A program made the position numbers and the translations under genes. Positions 1 through 5,352 of a stretch of DNA of 5,352 nucleotides are shown in pieces. The notes under the pieces are model-generated. The model searched no databases. It worked only from the letters and a program-made list of their open reading frames with translations, and was not told the origin of the DNA. The stretch is taken from assembly GCA_031281855.1 (NCBI GenBank), contig JAITEW010000375.1, positions 1-5,352 of the forward strand, written 5' to 3'. This stretch comes from Treponema sp. (GTDB taxonomy: Bacteria > Spirochaetota > Spirochaetia > Treponematales > Breznakiellaceae). The first letter of the stretch is position 1, and each line of letters starts with the position of its first letter.

Positions 1-17
1 GTGGCACTTTGTACCAC
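1..17. repeat. Short imperfect inverted repeat at the left edge
   Basis: GTGGcAC and GTaCCAC form a 7-bp stem with one mismatch around a TTT loop. The repeat begins at the first base of the window, so it may be part of a longer structure to the left. It could be an intergenic repeat or an operator, or the hairpin of a terminator for something outside the window; only a short A run follows on the plus strand. Function unknown. Confidence 0.3.
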
Positions 18-58
18 AAAAATCCCGATTATTGGGCTCCTTGGGCAGTTTGCAGGGT

Positions 59-85
59 AAAAAATCGCCTTGCAGGCGATTTTTT
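59..85. terminator. Rho-independent, probably bidirectional terminator
   Basis: A perfect 11-bp stem (59-69 with 75-85) encloses the 5-base loop TTGCA. The arms read AAAAAATCGCC and GGCGATTTTTT, so there is a T tract on the 3' side in either direction. It lies 30 bases beyond the stop codon of the minus-strand hemerythrin gene and would end that transcript. By symmetry it could also end a plus-strand transcript entering from the left. The GC core is short (GGCG plus A-T pairs), so efficiency is uncertain, but shape and position are typical. Confidence 0.8.
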
Positions 86-115
86 GGGGTTTTACGCGCG
101 AAGCGCAACAAACTG

Positions 116-580
116 CTAGTTCACTTTGGAGGAGGACACGGCGGCCTTGAGGCGTCCCTGTTTTTTCAGGTCGAAGATGTATTCGGCGTAACGCTTGTCC
201 TCCACGGCGATATGGGAGAGGATCCAGTCTTTGAGGTAGCGAACAAACACGTTGGGCACGAACTGCTTGCCGTTCTGGAAACTCTTTACGTCTTCCAGTA
301 TTTTCCTGACGAATTCCTCATGCTGGGTTTTGTGGGCCGGGAGGCCGGGGTAATGTATGTTTTCCAGCATTTTTTCCTCCGTGGAAAAGTGTTTTCCCAC
401 ATAGTCCACGACGCTCTTTATCGCTTTCATAAAGTAGGCCCGGGCAACATCGTCTCCCATCAGGCAGCCCTGATAGAGTTCGTTGGTCAGGCGGACAAGC
501 TCCTTGTGCTGTTCGTCAATAAAGGGGATGTTCATTGAGTACCGTTCATCCCACTCAACAAAATCGGTCGAATCTGACAT
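116..580 (-). CDS. Bacteriohemerythrin (O2-binding hemerythrin-like protein)
   Basis: Complete 154-residue single-domain hemerythrin, a cytoplasmic four-helix bundle that reversibly binds O2 at a non-heme di-iron centre. All seven expected iron ligands are visible: His25 (in IDEQHKEL), His64 and Glu68 (HFSTE), His83 and His87 (HKTQH), and His123 and Asp128 (HIAVED). The N-terminal FVEWDERYSMNIPFIDEQH segment and the length match bacterial single-domain members. No signal peptide, membrane segment or attached signalling domain is present, so an O2 carrier, scavenger or sensor role is likelier than chemotaxis signalling; which of these cannot be told from sequence. The start is fixed by GAAGGAG six bases upstream. 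The reading frame stays open far upstream, antisense to the lyase gene, but that extension has no matching ribosome site and no family resemblance. The gene appears monocistronic, ending in the hairpin at 59-85 and diverging from the lyase gene. Confidence 0.95.
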   Translation of the reverse strand: MSDSTDFVEWDERYSMNIPFIDEQHKELVRLTNELYQGCLMGDDVARAYFMKAIKSVVDYVGKHFSTEEKMLENIHYPGLPAHKTQHEEFVRKILEDVKSFQNGKQFVPNVFVRYLKDWILSHIAVEDKRYAEYIFDLKKQGRLKAAVSSSKVN

Positions 581-586
581 AGAAAA

Positions 587-593
587 CTCCTTC
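587..593 (-). promoter_or_regulatory. Ribosome binding site that fixes the hemerythrin start
   Basis: On the minus strand this reads GAAGGAG, a near-ideal Shine-Dalgarno sequence, followed by six bases and then ATG at 580. It settles the start at 580 rather than any of the far-upstream starts in the same open frame. Confidence 0.85.
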
Positions 594-607
594 TTTTGTA
601 CAGGGCT

Positions 608-649
608 CCAATATAACATATTCGGCCCCGATGTAATATATAATATTGG
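608..649. promoter_or_regulatory. Imperfect dyad in the divergent intergenic region; candidate operator or paired promoters
   Basis: The left arm 608-622 (CCAATATAACATATT) and right arm 635-649 (AATATATAATATTGG) are inverted copies that pair at 13 of 15 positions, separated by 12 GC-rich bases containing CGGCCCCG. It lies almost midway between the hemerythrin start (580) and the lyase start (686). Each arm, read outward, carries a -10-like element: TATAAT at 639-644 on plus, TATGTT at 615-620 on minus. The dyad may therefore be a binding site for a dimeric regulator, two back-to-back promoters with similar cores, or both. No good -35 box was found for either direction. The regulator, if any, is unidentified. 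Confidence 0.45.
639..644 (+). promoter_or_regulatory. Candidate -10 box for the lyase gene
   Basis: A perfect TATAAT lies 41 bases before the lyase start codon, a reasonable distance for a leader of about 30-35 bases. At 16-18 bases upstream the sequence (around 615-622, AACATATT) does not resemble TTGACA, so the promoter would be weak, activator-dependent or spurious within an AT-rich patch. Confidence 0.35.
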
Positions 650-685
650 TAGTGAGACCTGCCCGGACAGGTTGAGGAGGAGCCC

Positions 686-2560
686 ATGAACCGGAAATTC
701 GAGCCTTTTCCCCGTTACGAGGACCGGAAAGGCTGGGAAGCCCTTTCCGGGGATATAAAGCGCCGCTGTCTTGAAGAAGCGCGGAAACTCAAGGGCAAGG
801 AATGGCAGAGCCTTCCGGCGGTTTTTTATCTGGATTTCTACCGCAACGGCAACCGGACCCGCTACGAGAGCCGGTGTTTCCAGCGCCGCAGGGATCTGTT
901 TTACCTGACCCTGGGGGAATGTATCGAGGGCAGGGGGGAGTACCTGGACGATATTATCAATGGGATCTGGCTTATCTGCGAGGAGAGTTCCTGGGTAGTC
1001 CCCGCCCACATCAACCATGACCGCCGCGCCGCGGCTTCCCCCTCCCGCAGGCCGGGCAGAATAGGCCCGGCGCCCCTCAGGGAACTGCCGGATCTTACCC
1101 GGGATATCTACATCGACCTCTTTGCCGCGGAGACCGGCTCCCTTCTTTCCTGGGTGTACTATTTCCTGGGGAACGCCATCGGCGCCCTTTCCCCCCTGGT
1201 AAAGCGGCGCATGGAGCTGGAGCTTGAACGCCGCATCCTCGGCCCCTACCTGGCCCGCGATGATTTTGAGTGGATGGGCCTGGATCACGACAGGCCGGTG
1301 AACAACTGGAACCCCTGGATCAACTCCAACGTGCTGGTGTGTTACCTGGTCTTTGCCGGAAGTTTCAAACAGTATACCCGGGGGGCGGCCAAGACGATCC
1401 GCAGCCTTAACCGCTTCCTCCACTTTTACGCCGAAGACGGGGGTTGCGACGAGGGGCCCAGCTACTTCGGGGTGGCCGGGGCTTCCGTTCTGGACTTTAT
1501 CGAGGAGTTGGGCCAGGTTACCGGCGTGGACTACCTCTACCGGTCCGCCAAGATCCGGAATATGGCGGCCTATATCTCCAAAGTCTACATTGGGCGGGAC
1601 TATTACGTGAACTACGCCGACGCCCCGCCTTCGGTCTCCGTCCCCGTGGATCTGCTCGAACGGACCGGGAGGCGCACCGGGGACGAATCCCTCCTGGATA
1701 TGCTGGCCCATCTTCGGAAAAACGGATACGGCGTCTCCGGGAATGGCTCGAAGCTTTCGGGAGGCGCCTGGAACCTGTACCGCCAGCTTGCCAACATTTT
1801 TTATCCCTCACCCCGGGAGGAGAAGAGGGCCTTCCGCGCCCCGGAACTAAGCTGGTTCGGGGGAATCCAGGTTCTCTGCGCCCGGGACAAGGCCGACAGC
1901 CTGGAGGGCCTGTTCTTCTCCGCCAAGGGGGGAACCAACGGGGAGAGTCATAACCACAACGACATCGGGAATTTTCTGCTCTATTGCGACAGCGTCCCCG
2001 TGCTGGTGGACGCGGGGGTGGAAACTTACACCAAGTCCACGTTTAACGAGGATCGCTACACTCTTTGGACCATGCGGTCCTGTTACCACAACACGCCGAC
2101 CATCAACGGGGCGGATCAGCTTCCCGGAACGGAATACCGGGCCGGGGAACCGGACCTTGAAAGCGGCGGCGGGACGACCCGCCTGAGCCTGGATATGGCC
2201 GGCGCTTACCCCGGCGAAGCGGGGATAAAAAGTTACCGGCGGAGCTTTGTTTTCAAACACGGGGAAAGCCTCTCCGTAGAGGATCGCTACCGCCTTAAAG
2301 AGCTCAAAGCGCCGCTGACCTTGAATTTTCTCTGTTACCAAAGACCCGGCCTGGCCGAAGGCCGGGTTCTGTTGAGCGGGAAGGTGTGGATGGAGTACGG
2401 GCCGGGTTTTAAAACGGAACTGGAAAAGATAACCCTTAGGGATGAAAAGATCCGCAGCGACTGGAAGAAGGATTCGCTTTACCGGCTGCGCTTGACAAAG
2501 GAGGACACCGGGATTTCGGGGGCAGTAATCCTCCGCTTTATCCGGACTAGGCGCAGATAA
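686..2560 (+). CDS. Heparinase II/III-like polysaccharide lyase, cytoplasmic
   Basis: Complete 624-residue protein of the heparinase II/III superfamily, which cleaves uronate-containing glycans by beta-elimination. The N-terminal half (about 1-380) is helical, as expected for the alpha/alpha toroid, with NNWNPW at 206-211 and DEGPSYFG at 255-262; Tyr260 is the likely catalytic Tyr. The C-terminal half is the beta-sandwich, with GESHNHNDIGNF at 419-430, Asp442 in LVDAG and CYHNTPTING at 466-475. His422, His424, Asp442 and His468 are spaced much like the catalytic His and the zinc ligands of Pedobacter heparinase II (His406, His408, Asp425, His464, from memory). There is no signal peptide, so it probably acts on imported oligosaccharides. 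The start is supported by GAGGAGGAG ending three bases before ATG. Oddities are an Arg/Ala/Pro-rich stretch at 112-132 and higher GC than its neighbours. Substrate (alginate, glycosaminoglycan, other) cannot be assigned. The 3' end overlaps the convergent GH31 gene by 14 bases. Confidence 0.88.
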   Translation: MNRKFEPFPRYEDRKGWEALSGDIKRRCLEEARKLKGKEWQSLPAVFYLDFYRNGNRTRYESRCFQRRRDLFYLTLGECIEGRGEYLDDIINGIWLICEESSWVVPAHINHDRRAAASPSRRPGRIGPAPLRELPDLTRDIYIDLFAAETGSLLSWVYYFLGNAIGALSPLVKRRMELELERRILGPYLARDDFEWMGLDHDRPVNNWNPWINSNVLVCYLVFAGSFKQYTRGAAKTIRSLNRFLHFYAEDGGCDEGPSYFGVAGASVLDFIEELGQVTGVDYLYRSAKIRNMAAYISKVYIGRDYYVNYADAPPSVSVPVDLLERTGRRTGDESLLDMLAHLRKNGYGVSGNGSKLSGGAWNLYRQLANIFYPSPREEKRAFRAPELSWFGGIQVLCARDKADSLEGLFFSAKGGTNGESHNHNDIGNFLLYCDSVPVLVDAGVETYTKSTFNEDRYTLWTMRSCYHNTPTINGADQLPGTEYRAGEPDLESGGGTTRLSLDMAGAYPGEAGIKSYRRSFVFKHGESLSVEDRYRLKELKAPLTLNFLCYQRPGLAEGRVLLSGKVWMEYGPGFKTELEKITLRDEKIRSDWKKDSLYRLRLTKEDTGISGAVILRFIRTRRR

Positions 2561-4985
2561 TTTCAGTCAATACGCTCAGAACATCTTTATCCGCGACCAT
2601 GGTCTGGAGGCTGACGATTAGAGAAGTAAGATTGTACTTGCCCTCATCTCCGTTAAATCCCTTTGCGGCGGCTTCCCTGACAAGGCGGTACAGGGTGTCT
2701 TTTTGATCAAAGGGAATGGACATTTCATGCAAAGCGGCAAAGAAACGCTTTTCAAGGCCGGAGAAGGCGTTCGCCTCCTCAAAGGGGGGACATTCAAGGA
2801 CAAAACTTTGGCCGCCGCCCAGTTCGGGAAGCCGCAATTCCAGGCTTCTTGTGTTTTCGCAATACCGGCCGTAAATTATTTCGTCTATGCCGCTGGAAAT
2901 AAAATGGCAGGCCCCTTTGCCGGAATCCCGGCAGACACCCTTAAAAACCAGGCAATAAGTACGCTTTGCGGGAAGCACAGAGATGTCGCCGGCAGGCTCA
3001 ACACTCAGGCGCCCGCCGTCTTCCCCTGTCTCCCACGTAATGATCGTCTCCGCAAAGCGGCCCGTTTTCCAATCGTTGCCTTCCCCTTCATCTTCGTAGA
3101 GCGTGAAACGGCCTGGCGCCACGGGGAAAACGATCAGCTTAAGCGTTTCAGGATTTTCCGTACTGTTACTACCCGGTTTTAGGATGGCAAGGGGGATTAT
3201 TCCTCCTTCTTTTATAAAGACAGGAGCCTCGTTAAGACCGCGCCACAGCCTTATTGTTTTGCCGCCGTGGTATACAAGACCTGAAAAAAAATCCAGCCAC
3301 TTTCCCGGGGGCAGCCACGCTTCCACCGGCGCTTTTAGTGTTACGGCGGAAGACTTTTCGGTAACCGGAACGACCAGCATTTCGCTGCCCAGCCAGTACT
3401 GGTTGCCATGGGTATAGGCTTCGCTGCTTTCCGGATGGGAATAGTACATAGGTTCTATCAGGGGTTTGTACTCTACAGTGCAACGGCGGCTCATGGTATA
3501 AAGATAGGGAATAAGGCTGTGCCGTAAACGCAGGAATATCCCCATGGCCTTTTCGGCGCTTTCACCGTAGTTCCAGGGTTCTTTTGATGTAAAGGGGCTG
3601 CTGCTGCTGTGCAGTCTGTTAATGGGGGAAAAGACGCCGAACTGGAGCCATCGTACCATGAGTTCCGGATCCTTTATCCCCCGCATATGGCCGCCTATAT
3701 CATGGCTCCAGAAGGTATAACCGATGTTGCTGGCAGTAGCGGTAAAATAAGGCTGGAACCGCAGAGACTCCCAGGTAATATGAGTATCGCCGGAAAAACC
3801 AACAGGGTAACGGTGGCTGCCCGGTCCCGAATAGCGCGAAAAGATCAGGGGCCGTTTTCCCTTCCGCCCGCTGTCAAGACTATGGTAATGATTCAGCATC
3901 CATAAGGGATCGAAACCCTCGGCGAAACTTAAACCTCCTGACTGCCAGTCCAGCCACCAGAAGTCAACCCCCTCTTCTTCCAGGGGATGATGGAGGTACT
4001 TGAAGTATGCGGCCATGAAATTTCTGTCGGAAATATCAAAAGGAATCGGATCTTCCTTTTTCGTGTCTATGCCAAGGGCGTTTGCCATGTTTTTGTAGGG
4101 CTTTTCATAAGCTTTTATCCCATCCGCAGGGTGAAGATTAAGGGTGACCTTAAACCCGTGTTCATGCAGCCAGAAAAGAAAAGCGCCGGGATCCGGGAAA
4201 AGTTCCCTGTTCCAGGTATAGCCTGTCCAGCCTCTGCCATAACGCTCTTTGACTTTTGTAATATGCCAGTCCATGTCAAGTACCGAAACGGTAAAGGGGA
4301 GATCCTGGGCAAGGAAACGGGTCATAAGAGCCTTGTATTCATCCTGGGTGTAGGCGTAATAGCGGCTCCACCAGTTGCCCAGGCTGAAGCGGGGCAGAAA
4401 AGGCGGCGCTCCTGTAAGGCGGTAAAAATCCCTGATACATGCGCGGTAATCATGGCCATAGCCGAAGTAATAAATATCTGTTACCCCCTGGCGCCTGGGC
4501 TCTATCCATCCGTCTTCCCGTATCAAAGGGGAGACGGAATCATCCAGAATTGCGTAACCCCTTTTTGAACAGACCCCCTCGTCAAGCTCAACCGATCCGT
4601 TCACCCTGTCCAGAGTTTCTTTTGTGCCCTTTAGGGTTTCCGGTATGCTGCCGAAACGCCAGGTGTTGTCGTGATTTGAATAAGCTCCCAGTATGTCGAT
4701 AGAAAGAGAATAAGGGCTAAAAGATCCTTTCCGGTAATGAAGTTCAAAATAATCCGTGCGAATTTCCAGCTTTCCGCTGTCTTCGGTAACAACAAAAGAA
4801 GGCGAAGGGAAATCCCTGTTTGCGACCATACGGGTCGGCCTTTCCTCAAAACGGTTTTCTTCATCCCACTCAATGCGGATAAGCCGATCGGTAAGGATGG
4901 TAAAACGATAATTGTCACCCCGTATCACGGAGGACGCCTTGGCAGGGCAATCCGCTATGGGTTCATTCAGAAAAGGAAAAAGCAT
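2547..4985 (-). CDS. Glycoside hydrolase family 31 (alpha-glycosidase), cytoplasmic
   Basis: Complete 812-residue GH31 enzyme, a retaining alpha-glycosidase family (alpha-glucosidases, alpha-xylosidases and others). The order is an N-terminal beta-sandwich (about 20-190), a TIM barrel (about 195-500), proximal and distal beta domains (about 505-735, with a DUF5110-like part near 612-665), and a helical tail (about 736-812). In the barrel, DMDW (237-240) is the substrate-pocket strand, Asp346 in WWLDWQSGG the nucleophile, Arg384 in SRYSGPGSHRYP a sugar contact, and Asp400 in FSGDTHITW the acid/base. WSHDIGGHMRG (426-436) and RWLQFGVFSPINRLH (445-459) complete the site. DWQS replaces the classical DMNE, so specificity is unclear. 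No signal peptide or membrane segment. The start is fixed by AAGGAG seven bases upstream of ATG. It lies 24 bases downstream of the AraC-type gene and is probably cotranscribed with it. No terminator fits before the overlap with the lyase gene. Confidence 0.93.
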   Translation of the reverse strand: MLFPFLNEPIADCPAKASSVIRGDNYRFTILTDRLIRIEWDEENRFEERPTRMVANRDFPSPSFVVTEDSGKLEIRTDYFELHYRKGSFSPYSLSIDILGAYSNHDNTWRFGSIPETLKGTKETLDRVNGSVELDEGVCSKRGYAILDDSVSPLIREDGWIEPRRQGVTDIYYFGYGHDYRACIRDFYRLTGAPPFLPRFSLGNWWSRYYAYTQDEYKALMTRFLAQDLPFTVSVLDMDWHITKVKERYGRGWTGYTWNRELFPDPGAFLFWLHEHGFKVTLNLHPADGIKAYEKPYKNMANALGIDTKKEDPIPFDISDRNFMAAYFKYLHHPLEEEGVDFWWLDWQSGGLSFAEGFDPLWMLNHYHSLDSGRKGKRPLIFSRYSGPGSHRYPVGFSGDTHITWESLRFQPYFTATASNIGYTFWSHDIGGHMRGIKDPELMVRWLQFGVFSPINRLHSSSSPFTSKEPWNYGESAEKAMGIFLRLRHSLIPYLYTMSRRCTVEYKPLIEPMYYSHPESSEAYTHGNQYWLGSEMLVVPVTEKSSAVTLKAPVEAWLPPGKWLDFFSGLVYHGGKTIRLWRGLNEAPVFIKEGGIIPLAILKPGSNSTENPETLKLIVFPVAPGRFTLYEDEGEGNDWKTGRFAETIITWETGEDGGRLSVEPAGDISVLPAKRTYCLVFKGVCRDSGKGACHFISSGIDEIIYGRYCENTRSLELRLPELGGGQSFVLECPPFEEANAFSGLEKRFFAALHEMSIPFDQKDTLYRLVREAAAKGFNGDEGKYNLTSLIVSLQTMVADKDVLSVLTEIICA

Positions 4986-5009
4986 ATCAAAACTCCTTGA
5001 ATTATAGAA

Positions 5010-5352
5010 TCATGAGCCAGTTTTTTGCCGCTGGTACTGCTCTGGCGATACCCCCTCCTGTTTTTTAAATACCTTGGAAAAGTAACTTGGACTTTCATAG
5101 CCAAGACGCTCCGACACCTTGTATACTAACTCTCCCTGTTCCAGAAGATGCTTTGCTTCTTTTATCTTTAATCGATGTACATAGGTGACAAAGCTTAAGC
5201 CCATTTTTTGTTTAAAATTGCTACTAAGATGGGATTCGGAAACCTGTGCAAAAGAGGCCACTTCTGAAAGTTGCAGAGGCTTGTGCAGGTTTTCATTGAT
5301 ATAGGAAAGGGCCTTTTTGAGGTTGGGATATCTGTCACCTCGGGCATCGGCA
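5010..5352 (-). CDS. AraC-family transcriptional regulator, C-terminal part (5' end outside window)
   Basis: The frame stays open from the stop at 5010 to the right edge, giving the last 113 residues. They form a complete AraC/XylS DNA-binding domain. The first helix-turn-helix is around LSEVASFAQVSESHLSSNFK (28-47), followed by the linker helix YVHRLKIKEAKHLL (57-70), then the second helix-turn-helix VSERLGYESPSYFSKVFKK (79-97) and the signature EGVSPEQY (99-106). A GTG inside the frame at 5261 is an internal valine in the first helix-turn-helix, not a start, since the domain continues upstream (ALSYINENLHKPLQ, 14-27). This style is typical of YesN-like response regulators and of cupin-type AraC sugar regulators; the missing N-terminus would decide. 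It lies 24 bases upstream of the GH31 gene on the same strand, so local control of that gene is likely. Its AT content is higher than that of the lyase gene. Confidence 0.9.
   Translation of the reverse strand, partial: ADARGDRYPNLKKALSYINENLHKPLQLSEVASFAQVSESHLSSNFKQKMGLSFVTYVHRLKIKEAKHLLEQGELVYKVSERLGYESPSYFSKVFKKQEGVSPEQYQRQKTGS

Noticed and set aside
1..60. Plus-strand 19-codon open stretch from the left edge ending in TAA at 58-60, directly before the terminator
   Set aside because: It could be the tail of an upstream gene, but 19 residues without a motif are too few to support a call, and the other plus frames are also open here.
581..1711. In-frame extension of the hemerythrin frame for 377 codons, antisense to the lyase gene
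   Set aside because: The hemerythrin has a strong ribosome site and a normal family N-terminus at 580. The extension is Pro/Gly/Val-rich without recognisable motifs and lies opposite a well-supported GC-rich lyase gene, where stop codons are rare.
1847..2341. 164-codon minus-strand open frame inside the lyase gene, and similar plus-strand frames inside the GH31 gene
   Set aside because: They are shadows of well-supported genes on the other strand, with no ribosome site or family features of their own.
5001..5006. TATAAT on the minus strand just before the GH31 gene, as a private promoter
   Set aside because: It is only 15 bases from the start codon, would leave almost no leader before the ribosome site, and has no -35 element at the right distance (GGCAAA there).
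5010..5261. Separate 83-residue protein starting at GTG 5261
   Set aside because: The AraC domain continues upstream in the same frame to the window edge and the GTG falls within the first helix-turn-helix, so it is an internal valine.
1..5352. CRISPR arrays, tRNA or rRNA genes, insertion sequences, transposases
   Set aside because: No regularly spaced repeats, cloverleaf-like segments, rRNA-like sequence, transposase motifs or terminal repeats were seen by eye.

Overview
The window suggests a host-associated or anaerobic bacterium of roughly 50% GC. Strong AAGGAG-type ribosome binding sites, a single-domain bacteriohemerythrin and a YesN-like AraC regulator next to cytoplasmic carbohydrate enzymes would fit a termite-gut-type treponeme (Spirochaetota) or a Clostridia-like organism. 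I lean to the spirochaete, because I recall very similar hemerythrins there; this is inference from memory, not a database result.

Layout from left to right. Bases 1-115 hold no convincing gene. They contain a perfect 11-bp hairpin with flanking A and T tracts, read as a bidirectional terminator, nested inside further inverted repeats. Bases 116-580 (minus) encode a complete 154-residue bacteriohemerythrin with all seven iron ligands. A 105-base divergent intergenic region (581-685) carries a 42-bp imperfect dyad with two near-identical 15-bp arms, a candidate operator or pair of back-to-back promoters. Bases 686-2560 (plus) encode a 624-residue heparinase II/III-like polysaccharide lyase without a signal peptide. 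Its 3' end overlaps by 14 bases the end of a convergent gene, 2547-4985 (minus), for an 812-residue family 31 glycoside hydrolase, also without a signal peptide. Upstream of that gene, 24 bases away and in the same direction, lies the C-terminal part of an AraC-family regulator (5010 to the right edge, minus), cut by the window.

The regulator and the GH31 enzyme probably form one transcription unit. The lyase and GH31 enzyme look like a small intracellular saccharide-processing locus: the lyase would open uronate-containing oligosaccharides by beta-elimination and the GH31 enzyme would remove an alpha-linked sugar, under control of the AraC-type protein. Substrate, transporter and regulator input are not visible here. 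The hemerythrin is probably unrelated in function, although it shares its upstream region with the lyase gene.

No mobile element, CRISPR array, tRNA or rRNA was seen. I found no clearly new system. The points most worth a second look are the lyase/GH31 pairing, the non-classical GH31 nucleophile motif, the divergent dyad, and the composition change at the convergent junction.
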